This document shows positions 43,921 through 54,605 of a stretch of DNA of 64,000 nucleotides, piece by piece (the first letter of the stretch is position 1; each line of letters starts with the position of its first letter). The notes under the pieces were generated by a model. It worked only from the letters and a program-made list of their open reading frames with translations. It was not told the origin of the DNA and did no database searches. The DNA is taken from assembly GCA_023422835.1 (NCBI GenBank), contig JAFAGI010000012.1, positions 124,001-188,000 of the forward strand, written 5' to 3'. Both the position numbers and the translations under genes were made by a program. Origin of the DNA: Bacteroidota bacterium. GTDB lineage: Bacteria > Bacteroidota > Bacteroidia > Chitinophagales > Chitinophagaceae.

Positions 43921-44694
43921 TTAAAAATTATGTATGCCGAAAATTAAAATTGAAAATGCCATGCCCACTGCAATACACAGCAACAGAAATGCACCGTAAA
44001 ACCCACGCTGTATAGAAGTAGATACATAACCTTCTATCAAGTCTATTACCGAATTTACCAAAGGTACACCTGGCACCAGGTACAACACTGAAGTAGCCAA
44101 AGCTTTATCCGGTGCAGCTCCCAAGTCGTACACCACGTTGAGCGATACGATCATACTGGTAACAAATGCAGCAGCAGTTACGGCGATCATGATGTTGTAT
44201 CTTCTCTTGGTTATTTCCTGGCGTACGATCAGTCCCAGCATGGAAGCGAAGAAGCTAAACAGCACGTCTATCCAGTTGCCGTCTGAAATGATGCAAAGCG
44301 AAGCGCAGGCCACGCCAACGCCCAACACAACCTGCCACCTCGGCAAATGCGGGCGTGACGATATTTCTTCAAATTCTTCTGCTACCTCGTTAAAAGAAAG
44401 CTTCTCATCATGCACCTTCCAGGAGAATACACTGATATCTGCCAGCGTATCAAAATGCACCAGATGCCCTTTTACTTTTTTGTAGTGGGTGGAAGTTACG
44501 GTAGGATCATCTTTGAATTTGGTAGTAAGGATCATACCCGAATAATCAAAAAATATCTCCGTATCAATGCCCATAGCATCCGCAATACGCCTTACATTGC
44601 GGTTGATCCTGCCACAGTGTGCACCAGATTCAAGTAAAGTTGTGCCGATGTTAAGCAGCAGTTGATTGTGCTGTTCAATAGTAGTTTTTTCCAT
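43921..44694 (-). CDS. ThrE/YjjP-like exporter subunit (large, DUF1212)
   Basis: Membrane protein of 257 aa. A cytoplasmic N-terminal domain (about 1-115; LLLNIGTTLLESGAHCGRINRNV, GMILTTKF, FHV-like stretch) is followed by about five helices (VVLGVGVACASLCIISDG; VLFSFFASMLGLIVRQEI; IMIAVTAAAFVTSMIVSL; TSVLYLVPGVPLVNSVIDLIEG; FLLLCIAVGMAFSILIFG). The PGVPLVNSVIDLIEGY motif is the ThrE hallmark. It pairs with the small subunit just downstream. Confidence 0.9.
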   Translation of the reverse strand: MEKTTIEQHNQLLLNIGTTLLESGAHCGRINRNVRRIADAMGIDTEIFFDYSGMILTTKFKDDPTVTSTHYKKVKGHLVHFDTLADISVFSWKVHDEKLSFNEVAEEFEEISSRPHLPRWQVVLGVGVACASLCIISDGNWIDVLFSFFASMLGLIVRQEITKRRYNIMIAVTAAAFVTSMIVSLNVVYDLGAAPDKALATSVLYLVPGVPLVNSVIDLIEGYVSTSIQRGFYGAFLLLCIAVGMAFSILIFGIHNF

Positions 44695-44717
44695 TCGCTT
44701 TTACTAAATAACTGATG

Positions 44718-44725
44718 CAAAATTA
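44718..44725 (-). promoter_or_regulatory. Putative -7 box of the ThrE-like operon
   Basis: TAATTTTG on the minus strand, matching TAnnTTTG, 23 nt before the ATG at 44694. Confidence 0.5.
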
Positions 44726-44770
44726 ATGTTTTGCAAGGGCTTTATCGAAATTTTTAAACAAACGATTGTA

Positions 44771-45748
44771 TCAGCATGCTGCAAAATAGGCAAGCTCTTC
44801 ACTAAAATCAAGATTGGGGAAACGGCTGCTATAGCTGCTCGTAAGCTCATGATAATGCTGCAAAAATTTCCTGTGCTGTTCGGAAGCAGCATTAAAAGGC
44901 CTGTGACTTTTAGCTATGGATATTTTTCTAAACGCTTCGGCAAGTTGCTGTGTAGCAGTATCCATGCAGCTTTCAGAAAATTTTTCCAGCACGAAAGCCG
45001 TTGCCTGATAGTTGGGATGCGCCAGGTCAATATCATAAAAACGGTAATCTCTTAAAACATCTATCACCAGCTCATAAGCAGGAAAATAATACAGCCTGTC
45101 AAACTTATTCACCAGGTGATGAACCGCTTCAATCAGCCTGGCTTTGCTGCGGTTGTTATCCACTACTCCGTCGCGCAAATGCCTCACCGGGCTGATGGTA
45201 AACATTACATGCAGGCCGGGATTGAATTGCAGCAAACGATAGAGTGCCATGTCAAATGCTGAGATAATTTCTTCAATACTGCAAAGATGCTTTTCAAATG
45301 TTTGCGCAGGCGCTTTGTGGCAATTGGCTACAGGTACACGGCTGTCTGAAAGCTTGTAGGAAAACGCGGATCCCAATGTAATGATTAGCCACTTGCTCTT
45401 TTGTAAAAAATCATGCGCCTGTTGCTGCGATGCATTGATGCCCTGTAAACAGGCAGTTTTATCGGGATGTGAAAAACGGCTGTGGTGCTGCCAGCTGTGC
45501 CAGGATTCATTCAGGTAAAACAGCTCTTCTTCCCTGTATTTTTTATAATCGATATAGCTGACCAGGCTGCTGCACACACTTAAAGGATCGAACAAAATCC
45601 CATTGGGGTTTTGTAAAACATTGAACTTTACATTTTTTAAATGATTGCCGATATGCTCCGTGAAACAGGAGCCGGTCAGGAAAATTTGGTCGTTGTAGGT
45701 GATTGCGGGTTGCAATTCCGGTATTTGAATGCTACTAAAAAATTGCAT
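44771..45748 (-). CDS. GSCFA-family protein
   Basis: A 325-aa protein with the family name motif GSCF in IFLTGSCFTEHIGNHL (about 25-40). Also QNPNGILFDPLSV, ITLGSAFSYKL, VANCHKAPA, FTISPVRHLRDGVVDNNRSKARL and the SGNH/GDSL-like His block DIDLAHPNYQATAFV. The fold resembles SGNH hydrolases, and the family may act on surface glycan esters, but no activity is established. Function not known. It is divergent from the XRE-S24 regulator with 111 bp between start codons. Confidence 0.85.
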   Translation of the reverse strand: MQFFSSIQIPELQPAITYNDQIFLTGSCFTEHIGNHLKNVKFNVLQNPNGILFDPLSVCSSLVSYIDYKKYREEELFYLNESWHSWQHHSRFSHPDKTACLQGINASQQQAHDFLQKSKWLIITLGSAFSYKLSDSRVPVANCHKAPAQTFEKHLCSIEEIISAFDMALYRLLQFNPGLHVMFTISPVRHLRDGVVDNNRSKARLIEAVHHLVNKFDRLYYFPAYELVIDVLRDYRFYDIDLAHPNYQATAFVLEKFSESCMDTATQQLAEAFRKISIAKSHRPFNAASEQHRKFLQHYHELTSSYSSRFPNLDFSEELAYFAAC

Positions 45749-45802
45749 GCTGCAAAGCTACTCAAAAATTTTCCTAAAAAACTTCCTAAAAGATTTGGCA
45801 AA

Positions 45803-45836
45803 CTAAATAAATTAGTATATTTGCTAAATAAATTAG
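45803..45836 (+). promoter_or_regulatory. Paired operators flanking the -7 box of the XRE-S24 regulator
   Basis: The 13-mer CTAAATAAATTAG, an imperfect palindrome with CTAA/TTAG arms, occurs at 45803-45815 and again at 45824-45836. They are 21 bp apart start to start (two helical turns). The eight bases between them, TATATTTG (45816-45823), are a perfect -7 box (TAnnTTTG). The arrangement suggests direct occlusion of the promoter by the regulator encoded 24 bp downstream. Confidence 0.65.
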
Positions 45837-45859
45837 TTGTACAAATAAAACTTTTTATT

Positions 45860-46618
45860 ATGAGCCACGCCGGAAAAAATTTACGCTACCTCAGAAAGTT
45901 AAGAGGCTGGACCCAAGATCAGTTTGCAGGCAAATTAGACATCAAACGCTCCCTGCTGGGCGCTTACGAAGAAGAGCGTGCAGAACCGCGCATTGATATT
46001 CTTGAAAAAGTATGCAGCATTTTTAAACTTAGCCTGGACGATGTTTTATTGAAAGATATTTCTGTACCTAATGGTGGCGGCGCCTACATTGACAAGCGGC
46101 GCGCTATGAAAATCTCAAAAGCAGAAACCAATGAAATCCAGTTTGTGCCTGTCAAAGCCGCAGCAGGCTACCTTGCAGGCTACGCCGACACGGAGTTCCT
46201 GGATGAACTGAATACCTTTACCCTGCCCATGCTTGCACCCGGATATTACCGCGCGTTTGAGATCGTAGGCGACAGTATGCTGCCAACACCCAGCGGCAGC
46301 GTGATTGTAGGAGAAAAAGTGGAGAACGTGGAGGAGATAAAAAATCAGAATCCTTACGTGGTTGTTTCCAAAAGCAACGGTATTGTTTACAAAAGAGTTT
46401 CCCGCAACAATAAAGTAAAGGATAAGATCACGCTGATAAGCGATAATCCCATGTACGAGCCTTACAACTTACAGCTTGATGATGTGTTGGAACTCTGGAA
46501 AGCGCAGATGATCATTACCAAGGCAGAAAAACAAAACCGCTGGGATGTAAACCAGCTGGCCAATATGGTGACCAACCTGCAGGAACAGGTAACTACCATG
46601 AAGAAGAAAATGAATTAG
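45860..46618 (+). CDS. XRE-family HTH regulator with S24/LexA-like peptidase domain
   Basis: DNA-binding repressor-like protein of 252 aa. N-terminal XRE HTH (about 6-62; LRYLRKLRGWTQDQFAGKLD, RSLLGAYEEERAEPRID). The C-terminal S24-type domain (about 96-235) has the nucleophile S139 in EIVGDSMLP and the general base K178 in IVYKRV. A102-G103 in KAAAGYLAGY could be the self-cleavage bond. A long frame runs upstream, but the ATG at 45860 (MSHAGKN) fits. Its promoter carries paired palindromes. Whether it senses DNA damage, as LexA or CI do, is unknown; the family is widespread in Bacteroidota chromosomes. No phage genes lie nearby. Confidence 0.9.
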   Translation: MSHAGKNLRYLRKLRGWTQDQFAGKLDIKRSLLGAYEEERAEPRIDILEKVCSIFKLSLDDVLLKDISVPNGGGAYIDKRRAMKISKAETNEIQFVPVKAAAGYLAGYADTEFLDELNTFTLPMLAPGYYRAFEIVGDSMLPTPSGSVIVGEKVENVEEIKNQNPYVVVSKSNGIVYKRVSRNNKVKDKITLISDNPMYEPYNLQLDDVLELWKAQMIITKAEKQNRWDVNQLANMVTNLQEQVTTMKKKMN

Positions 46619-46876
46619 TGCTGTTTATTGTATGTTGTCTTTCGTATTTGCATCTCAATGACGCTTAGTCCATTTTAGTCGCGCAAGTAGGAAATTAATC
46701 AATCTGCAGAAATGAATGCTATTTCTTGTAAAACATATTCATAATTCGCGAAGAGCGGTGAGGGCGTCTAAACAGCTGATATAGGCTTTATATCAACGAA
46801 AATTAATTCTCTGAATATAATTTTCTTTTTTCTAATTTAATTATGATATTTGTTATCATCGATAAAATAAAATAGC

Positions 46877-47291
46877 TATAGGAAACATATTATAATTACT
46901 TTATTGGTGTTCATGACTCTGCTATCGTGTCAAAAAGAAGCTGTGAATCAATCCTATCAAGCATCTTTTGAAATTTCACCTTATATAGAATAGGTCGGGC
47001 CAAGGCCTCCGGCTGCTGCGGATGCTCCCCAAAATATTCCTGCTATGCGAGTAACCGATTTACGGACAAAGGAAACCTTTACGCTAACCTTAGGGGGAGA
47101 TTAAGGCTTTTACTTTTGAAGAAGGTTTCAAATATATCCTCATAGTTGAGGTGACAATATTGGCCAACCCGCCGATGGATGGTAGTATAAAAGAATATAC
47201 GTTGGTTAAAATAGTTTCTAAAAGAAAAGTAATTAATCCAATATTGTTAAAGGGATGCGTTGATTTAGGTATTGTGCATATTTTTGATTAA
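46877..47291 (+). pseudogene. Decayed DUF4377-type lipoprotein
   Basis: In the 760-bp gap after the regulator, a signal-like stretch reads IITLLVFMTLLSCQKEAVNQ (lipobox LLSC) but has no start codon. It runs to a TAG at 46992, continues in frame with PAAADAPQNIPAMRVTDL, and stops at a TAA near 47102. In a shifted frame the typical end of the domain follows: FTFEEGFKYILIVEV, ANPPMDGSIKEYTLVKIVSK, ending at 47291. Two in-frame stops, a frameshift and a lost start mark it as dead. The rest of the gap (46619-46876, 47292-47377) shows nothing recognisable. Confidence 0.65.
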
Positions 47292-47377
47292 TTAGAAATT
47301 TCTGTCAGTTCAGTTGTTCTTTGCTATTCGGAATTTGCTATGCAAAAGTTGATGATTCTTAATCTTCCCAAAACTTT

Positions 47378-48211
47378 TTAACAGCAACCGGAATAAGCAT
47401 CACACTTAAGCTTTTCTGCATATACCGTAATACTGTGGATCACGGTATCGCTGGCCTTGTAGGTTGCTATTTCATCAGCACCCAGGTAATTTTTAAGGAT
47501 ATCATCAGGTACAACAATTGGTTTATCTTTTTGAATAGCGATGTTTTTGAAGCCTGCATCTGAGATATAGCTTAAATATGCCTCTTTATCAATAGCGCTC
47601 GCAACGCAACCTGCATACATTTCTGCCGCACTCCTGATCTTTGCAGGCAATGTGCCCGTAAGCACAATATCTGAAATACTGAAATGGCCCCCGGGCTTCA
47701 GCACCCTGTATATCTCAGCAAACACGGCCTGTTTATCTGGAACAAGGTTTAACACACAATTGCTCACTACTACATCGGCTATATTGGAAGTTACCGGCAT
47801 TTTTTCAATATCTCCCCCGCGAAATTCCACGTTATTAAATCCCAGCTTCTCTGCGTTCGCACGCGCTTTTTTGATCATGGCTTCAGTAAAATCAATTCCG
47901 ATAACTTTGCCGGAATCGCCTGTTTCCGCTCTTGCTACAAAACAATCATTTCCGGCGCCGCTGCCCAGATCTATAACGGTATCGCCTTTTTTAATTTTGG
48001 CAAACTGAGTAGGAAGGCCACATCCCAAACCTAAATCAGCATCAGGGTTATAGCCGCTAAGCTCATTGTATTCCTCACTCATTATGGTATAGACTTCCGT
48101 ACTGCAACCACCTGCTCCGCAGCAGGAAGAGGAATTGATGGCCTTATCCTGTAAGGCTATTTCGCTGTATTTCTGCCTTACCATTTCTTTGATCTCTTCT
48201 TGGGTATTCAT
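47378..48211 (-). CDS. arsM: Arsenite S-adenosylmethyltransferase
   Basis: Cytoplasmic methyltransferase that methylates trivalent arsenic with SAM (277 aa). Rossmann motif I DLGSGAGNDCFVA (about 81-93), IGIDFTEAMI, then ADVVVSNCVLNLVPDK and EIYRVLKPGGHFSISDIV. Arsenic-binding cysteines are plentiful: C30, C31 and C36 near the N-terminus, the conserved Cys in the SNCVLNL motif, the one in YAGCVASA, and a C-terminal SGCC. It follows the arsR gene by 34 bp. Methylation detoxifies arsenite by volatilisation. No arsB, acr3 or arsC lies nearby. Confidence 0.93.
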   Translation of the reverse strand: MNTQEEIKEMVRQKYSEIALQDKAINSSSCCGAGGCSTEVYTIMSEEYNELSGYNPDADLGLGCGLPTQFAKIKKGDTVIDLGSGAGNDCFVARAETGDSGKVIGIDFTEAMIKKARANAEKLGFNNVEFRGGDIEKMPVTSNIADVVVSNCVLNLVPDKQAVFAEIYRVLKPGGHFSISDIVLTGTLPAKIRSAAEMYAGCVASAIDKEAYLSYISDAGFKNIAIQKDKPIVVPDDILKNYLGADEIATYKASDTVIHSITVYAEKLKCDAYSGCC

Positions 48212-48245
48212 GGGATATGTTTTAAAAACTTATAAAATAATTTGC

Positions 48246-48572
48246 TCAACAACAGTCCTGGTTCCTGGCAGTCAATATGATTTTTGAAAAATAGTCTTTT
48301 AGCATGTTGAAGGTTTCCTCGTTAATGCAGTAACAAATAGCATTGCCTTCAATAGTGCCCTTTATAAGCCCGGCCTGCTTCAATTCTTTTAAATGCTGTG
48401 ATACCGTGGGTTGAGCTAAAGGCAGCTTATCAACAATATCGCCACAGATGCAGGCATCTGCTTTCAGCAGGTATTCTATAATGGCCACGCGTGCAGGATG
48501 ACCCAGAGCTTTCGCTATAACTGCTATACGGTTTTGCTGCCTGGTATAATGATCTTTATTAGAAGCGCCCAT
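48246..48572 (-). CDS. arsR: ArsR-family metalloregulatory repressor
   Basis: Winged-helix dimeric repressor, 108 aa. The metal-site CxC is seen in ADACICGDIVDKLPL (alpha-3 helix). The recognition helix is AQPTVSQHLKELKQAGLIKG. The C-terminus ends NQDCC, two further cysteines that could join the As(III) site. It is the first gene of a two-gene operon with arsM and has a perfect inverted repeat in its promoter. Derepression by arsenite is expected from the family. Confidence 0.93.
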   Translation of the reverse strand: MGASNKDHYTRQQNRIAVIAKALGHPARVAIIEYLLKADACICGDIVDKLPLAQPTVSQHLKELKQAGLIKGTIEGNAICYCINEETFNMLKDYFSKIILTARNQDCC

Positions 48573-48581
48573 AATCTATAT

Positions 48582-48609
48582 TTCTATATTGCAATATTAC
48601 GATATAGAA
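48582..48609. promoter_or_regulatory. Inverted-repeat operator before arsR
   Basis: TTCTATAT (48582-48589) and ATATAGAA (48602-48609) are exact reverse complements with a 12-bp spacer, 9 bp upstream of the arsR start codon. ArsR-type proteins bind such palindromes over their own promoters. Autoregulation is inferred. Confidence 0.7.
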
Positions 48610-48676
48610 TTAAAAACTATCTTTTTGGAGGCAATTTTTTTCGTGCTTTTTATACGTTGATTTCAGATGGCCTTAA

Positions 48677-48734
48677 CCACCATGGGCACAAAAAAGACAA
48701 AAAGTTGCGCAAAGGAAATTTTGTGTCTCCGTGG
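48677..48734. repeat. REP-like imperfect long hairpin
   Basis: CCACCATGGGCACAAAA on the left is the imperfect complement of TTTTGTGTCTCCGTGG on the right, with an A-rich centre. Palindromes of the form CCACxxxGxCACAAAG / CTTTGTGxxxxxGTGG are scattered as intergenic repeats in many Bacteroidota genomes. It sits between arsR and the acetyltransferase gene. Confidence 0.5.
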
Positions 48735-48818
48735 CAATCGTATGTAGCTTGTATTCAGGATTGTTTACCATAAACTTCTGCTTTTTTTCACAAGAAGGTA
48801 TTGAGATCTTAAACCTGT

Positions 48819-49412
48819 TTAAAACTGCATCTTTTTAAAATAATATAACTTATCTTCTTTATTAACGGCTCTTAAGACTTTACATGGATTGCCCGCAGCT
48901 ATTACGTTTGAGGGTATATTTTTAGTAACCACACTACCCGAGCCTATCACCGTATTATAACCAATAGTAATGCCCGGGTTTACAACTGTATGGCCGCCAA
49001 TCCACACATTATTGCCGATATGAATCGGCTGTGCATATTCCAGCCCGGAATTTCTTTTTTCAGCATCAAGCGGGTGACCTGCTGTATAAATATTTACATT
49101 AGGGCCAAACATTACATTATCGCCAATATGCACGCCAGCACAGTCAAGGATGATGCAATTATAATTGGCATAAAAATTTTCCCCTAAAAAAATATTATAA
49201 CCGTAGTCGCAATAAAACGGGGGCTCAATATGAAAGTTGCCTGTAGTTTTTGCAAACAATGCTTTAAAGAGGCTGTTCCTTTCATCTATTTTCTGTGGAT
49301 GAAGTGTGTTGATCCGGCACACCAGGTCTTTTGCATGTTGGCGTTCGCAAAACAACTCTTCATCAAAACCAAAATATGGCTTCCCTGCCAGCATTTTTTG
49401 TTTCTCTGTCAT
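48819..49412 (-). CDS. Maltose/galactoside-type sugar O-acetyltransferase
   Basis: Cytoplasmic acetyl-CoA-dependent transferase of the left-handed beta-helix family, 197 aa. The N-terminal Maa domain reads MTEKQKMLAGKPYFGFDEEL. Hexapeptide repeats cover about 60-185: the catalytic His in YTAGHPLD, then IGNNVWIGGHTVVNPGITIG and SVVTKNIPSNVIAAGNPCKV. It acetylates a hexose such as maltose or glucose, but sugar specificity cannot be told. Only 4 bp separate it from the YggS gene upstream on the same strand. Confidence 0.93.
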   Translation of the reverse strand: MTEKQKMLAGKPYFGFDEELFCERQHAKDLVCRINTLHPQKIDERNSLFKALFAKTTGNFHIEPPFYCDYGYNIFLGENFYANYNCIILDCAGVHIGDNVMFGPNVNIYTAGHPLDAEKRNSGLEYAQPIHIGNNVWIGGHTVVNPGITIGYNTVIGSGSVVTKNIPSNVIAAGNPCKVLRAVNKEDKLYYFKKMQF

Positions 49413-49416
49413 TAAT

Positions 49417-50130
49417 TTATTTTTCGTTCCAGTAGTAGCTGTCGGAATAGATTCTTTCCCCGAAAATAGCCGTGCCTACGCGCACAATGGTTGCACCTTC
49501 CTCAATAGCCGTTTCCAGGTCGTGGCTCATGCCCATAGACAATTCGTGGGCTTCAATACCTTTATCAAGTATTTCGTGTTGTAATGTTTTTAATAATTCA
49601 AAACATTTACGCACTTTTTCCTGTTCGGTAGAGAAGAGGCCTATGGACATCAAACCCTTTATTTGTAATCGTTCCAGCCTGCTTACTTCTTGTGCAAAGT
49701 CTACAGCTTGTTCGGGCGCTATGCCAAACTTACTGTCTTCGTAGGAAGTATTTACCTGTATGAATATCTCCATTGTTCTTTGCTCAAACGCCAAGCGGTC
49801 GTTGAGTTTGCGCGCAAGCTCTATACGGTCTACCGATTGTATGCAATTCACATATTTCAGTACCTCTTTTATCTTATTGGTCTGCAGATGCCCTATAAAA
49901 TGTGTCTGGTGCGGAATGGTTTTCAGATCTTCATACTTTTCTTTTAGCTCCTGCACTTTGTTTTCACCCATCAGTGTTTCGCCGGCGCTGAAAGCTATGC
50001 GTATTTTTTCGGCATTTACCGTTTTCGTAGCAAGCAATAGTTTCACGTCTTCTGCACGCCTGCCGCAGCCTGTACATGCGATGGCGATTCTTTGCTTAAT
50101 AAGGTTTATGTTTTCAATGATAGGATGCAT
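49417..50130 (-). CDS. YggS-family PLP homeostasis protein
   Basis: Cytoplasmic pyridoxal-5'-phosphate-binding protein (237 aa) of the PROSC/YggS family, which buffers PLP and balances amino and keto acids. The PLP lysine is in LLLATKTVNAEKI. Family motifs: GENKVQELKEKY, HFIGHLQTNKIKEVL, IQSVDRIELA, IQVNTSYEDSKFGI, and the C-terminal SMGMSHDLETAIEEGATIVRVGTAIFG. A longer frame to 50181 exists, but the family start is MHPIIENINLI at 50130. Confidence 0.94.
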   Translation of the reverse strand: MHPIIENINLIKQRIAIACTGCGRRAEDVKLLLATKTVNAEKIRIAFSAGETLMGENKVQELKEKYEDLKTIPHQTHFIGHLQTNKIKEVLKYVNCIQSVDRIELARKLNDRLAFEQRTMEIFIQVNTSYEDSKFGIAPEQAVDFAQEVSRLERLQIKGLMSIGLFSTEQEKVRKCFELLKTLQHEILDKGIEAHELSMGMSHDLETAIEEGATIVRVGTAIFGERIYSDSYYWNEK

Positions 50131-50173
50131 GATAAAATTCCTCGTTGAAGATATTCGATAAAGATAAAGTTTA

Positions 50174-51682
50174 TCAGTCAAACTTCCTCAGCCATTTACC
50201 CACTACAGGCATAGCGTATATTTGCTCTTTCTCTTTTCTGATAATATATAGTACAAAAACCAATAATAAAATAAACCCGCTAAGCGTTCTGATAACAAGG
50301 CCAGGCGTAAGCGATTTTATAATTTCCTGGATAAAAAACACCAGGAGCATCACGGCGAGGTAGCTTACTATTTTTGAAATATTATACGGCACTTTAAAAA
50401 ACTTTTGTCCCCACAAATAACACAGCACCACCATTAAGCTATAGCAGGCAAGCGTAGTCCAGGCGGAAGCCATCATACCAAACCTGGGTATAAAGAAATA
50501 ATTTCCCAACAGCGTAACCAAAGCACCAATAACCGTGATGTAAATACCATAACGCATCCTGTCGGTTAACTTATACCAGATAGATAAATTGTAATAGATG
50601 CCGCTGAAGATATTTGCAAACAAGAGCACTGGCACGATGTACAATCCTACCCGGTAATTTTCCTGTACATAATATTTCCAGTAATCCAGGAACAGGGCCG
50701 TAAATAAAAATGCCAAACATAGCGTGATCACAAACCAGTTCATAACACGTGCGTACAATGCAGGCGCATTTTTATCTGCTGAACGGTTAAAGAAAAAAGG
50801 TTCGGCTGCCATCTTGAATGCCTGTATGAACATAGTGATCACAATTGAAATTTTGTAGCATGCCGAATAAATACCAACAATGGTGATGCGTTCAGCAGGT
50901 GTGCCGCTGTACCATTTGTTCAGAAAAGCGCGGTCCATCACCTCGTTGATCATACCTGCAAGGCCTATTACTAACATGGGTGAACTGTATTCAAACACCT
51001 GTTTCAATAAGTCTTTATCTATGCTGAAACGGAAAGATCTCCATTCATTAAAAAGAAGAAAAAAAACAACTGCACTGCCCAGCACGTTGGCCAGTAATAT
51101 CAATGATACTTTATCGAACCCGGACAACAGATCTTGCACAAAGCTATTATTCAAACCCGGCAATATGGCAAGCAAAAATATTACACAAAAAATATTGATA
51201 ATAATGCCGATGATCTTAATAAATGCATACCGCTTAGGACGTGCATCCTGCCGCAGTTTTGCGAAGGGTATGGCTGCCAGTGTATCAAATGCGAGGATGA
51301 GTATGCACAAGAAAATATACTGCACATTGTTGCCGATCCTGGTGAAATCAAGAATATCAAAACGAAAAATATACAACAGCCCGCAGAACAGTATGGTTGA
51401 AACCAAAAGTGAGCCGAATGTTGTCTGGAAAAGCTTTCGGCTGTCTACACCGGGTTTGTTGCTGAACCTGAAATAGCCGGTTTCCATACCGTAGGTAAAT
51501 ACCACATTCAATACACCAAAGTAAGCATAGATCAGGGATACTTTGCCAAAGGCCTCCATCCCCGACTTATCAACCATCAAATAGGTCAGCACCGGTGTAA
51601 GCAAAGCATTTAACAGCTTAGCTACTACGCTACTGCCGCCATACCAAAGCGTTTGTCCTGCCAGTTTTTTTATCTGCCCCAA
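50174..51682 (-). CDS. Polysaccharide flippase (Wzx/MATE-like)
   Basis: Inner-membrane MOP-superfamily exporter with about 14 helices, moving lipid-linked glycans. The N-terminus [20 protein letters not shown] is the typical opening of this group. Other segments include [19 protein letters not shown] and [23 protein letters not shown] at 51700 would give 508 aa, but it lies inside a -7 box (TACTTTTG at 51698-51705 on this strand). The TTG at 51682 directly before GQIKKLAG is therefore preferred; no ATG lies near. The gene is alone, not in a polysaccharide cluster, and the exported glycan is unknown. Confidence 0.85.
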   Translation of the reverse strand: MGQIKKLAGQTLWYGGSSVVAKLLNALLTPVLTYLMVDKSGMEAFGKVSLIYAYFGVLNVVFTYGMETGYFRFSNKPGVDSRKLFQTTFGSLLVSTILFCGLLYIFRFDILDFTRIGNNVQYIFLCILILAFDTLAAIPFAKLRQDARPKRYAFIKIIGIIINIFCVIFLLAILPGLNNSFVQDLLSGFDKVSLILLANVLGSAVVFFLLFNEWRSFRFSIDKDLLKQVFEYSSPMLVIGLAGMINEVMDRAFLNKWYSGTPAERITIVGIYSACYKISIVITMFIQAFKMAAEPFFFNRSADKNAPALYARVMNWFVITLCLAFLFTALFLDYWKYYVQENYRVGLYIVPVLLFANIFSGIYYNLSIWYKLTDRMRYGIYITVIGALVTLLGNYFFIPRFGMMASAWTTLACYSLMVVLCYLWGQKFFKVPYNISKIVSYLAVMLLVFFIQEIIKSLTPGLVIRTLSGFILLLVFVLYIIRKEKEQIYAMPVVGKWLRKFD

Positions 51683-51697
51683 TGAAATAAGTTTTCG

Positions 51698-51705
51698 CAA
51701 AAGTA
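51698..51705 (-). promoter_or_regulatory. Putative -7 box of the flippase gene
   Basis: TACTTTTG on the minus strand matches TAnnTTTG. It ends 15 nt before the preferred TTG start at 51682. Confidence 0.4.
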
Positions 51706-51797
51706 AGACAAATGATCGATGTGGGTGTATTAAGCCACCTTGTATGAGAAAACAGGTAAATCGTTCACAGCACGCAACTTTTTTATATCTTTACCAT

Positions 51798-52829
51798 GTG
51801 TCAAACCCGAATTTAAATACAGATATTTCCAGGCTTAGCTCTGCAGATAAGGAGTATGAAAACTCTATACGCCCTACCGACATCGACGATTTCTCTGGGC
51901 AGCCGCAGCTTGTTGAAAACCTGGTGATCTTTATCAAGGCAGCTAAAATGCGCGGCGAAGCGCTAGACCACATTTTATTTCACGGCCCTCCAGGCTTGGG
52001 AAAAACGACGCTTTCAAGGATCGTGGCAAATGAAATGGGCGTAAACATTAAGGAAACTTCCGGCCCTGTGATAGAAAAGCCGGGCGACCTCGCCGGGCTG
52101 CTCACAAGCCTTGGAAAGAATGACGTATTATTTATCGATGAGATCCATCGCCTAAGCACTATTGTAGAAGAATACCTGTATGCTGCCATGGAAGATTTTA
52201 AGATCGATATTATGATCGACTCCGGCCCCAATGCACGCAGCATACAACTTTCGCTTGAGCCGTTTACACTGGTGGGCGCTACTACACGCAGCGGCCTGCT
52301 CACAGCCCCCCTGCTTTCAAGGTTTGGCATTAAATCACGGCTGGAATATTACAACTCCGATACCCTGAAACATATTATTTTCAGGAGCGCCGGCATTCTT
52401 CATACAAAGATCGGCGACGATGCAGCCCATGAAATTGCGCGAAGAAGCCGCGGTACGCCCCGTATTGCCAACGGCCTGCTGCGCCGTGTGCGCGATTTTG
52501 CACAGGTACTTAACAACGGGGCCATTGATATTGCCATTACAAAGCATGCCCTGAAAGCATTGAATGTGGATGAACATGGCCTTGATGAAATGGACAACCG
52601 CATTCTTTCCTGCATCATAGATAAATTCAAAGGAGGCCCGGTAGGCATCACAACCATTGCAACAGCCGTTGGGGAAGAGCCCGGCACAATTGAAGAAGTA
52701 TATGAACCTTTTTTGATACAGGAAGGTTTTTTGCAGCGCACGCCGCGCGGGCGCGAAACCACGGAAAAAGCTTACATTCATTTAAGCAAGCAGCCACCCG
52801 CAAAAGGCGGGCAGGCAGTATTGTTTTAG
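51798..52829 (+). CDS. ruvB: Holliday junction branch-migration helicase RuvB
   Basis: AAA+ motor that drives branch migration with RuvA (343 aa from a GTG start). N-terminal SNPNLNTDI, then [18 protein letters not shown]. Walker [17 protein letters not shown], Walker [11 protein letters not shown], sensor 1 [19 protein letters not shown], arginine finger in that segment, and the winged helix with [24 protein letters not shown] and RTPRGR. The frame is open to 51744, but the GTG at 51798 gives the conserved N-terminus. Confidence 0.96.
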   Translation: MSNPNLNTDISRLSSADKEYENSIRPTDIDDFSGQPQLVENLVIFIKAAKMRGEALDHILFHGPPGLGKTTLSRIVANEMGVNIKETSGPVIEKPGDLAGLLTSLGKNDVLFIDEIHRLSTIVEEYLYAAMEDFKIDIMIDSGPNARSIQLSLEPFTLVGATTRSGLLTAPLLSRFGIKSRLEYYNSDTLKHIIFRSAGILHTKIGDDAAHEIARRSRGTPRIANGLLRRVRDFAQVLNNGAIDIAITKHALKALNVDEHGLDEMDNRILSCIIDKFKGGPVGITTIATAVGEEPGTIEEVYEPFLIQEGFLQRTPRGRETTEKAYIHLSKQPPAKGGQAVLF

Positions 52830-52844
52830 ATTTCATCATTCATT

Positions 52845-52874
52845 AAAAAAAGCTCCTGTACAATAGTCAGGAGC
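52845..52874 (-). terminator. Terminator between ruvB and groL
   Basis: GCTCCTG (52852-52858) pairs with CAGGAGC (52868-52874). Seven T follow on the minus strand, fitting the groES-groEL transcript. On the plus strand CTTTAATTTT follows, so it may also end ruvB. Confidence 0.85.
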
Positions 52875-52900
52875 CTTTAATTTTATAAACATTCAATCTA

Positions 52901-54532
<1,632 letters not shown>

Positions 54533-54605
54533 ATTTTATTTCATTAATCGTTAATAAGAAAATAGTTAGTGTGTTCTGGCATGCATATGCCTGCCGGATA
54601 TAGTT

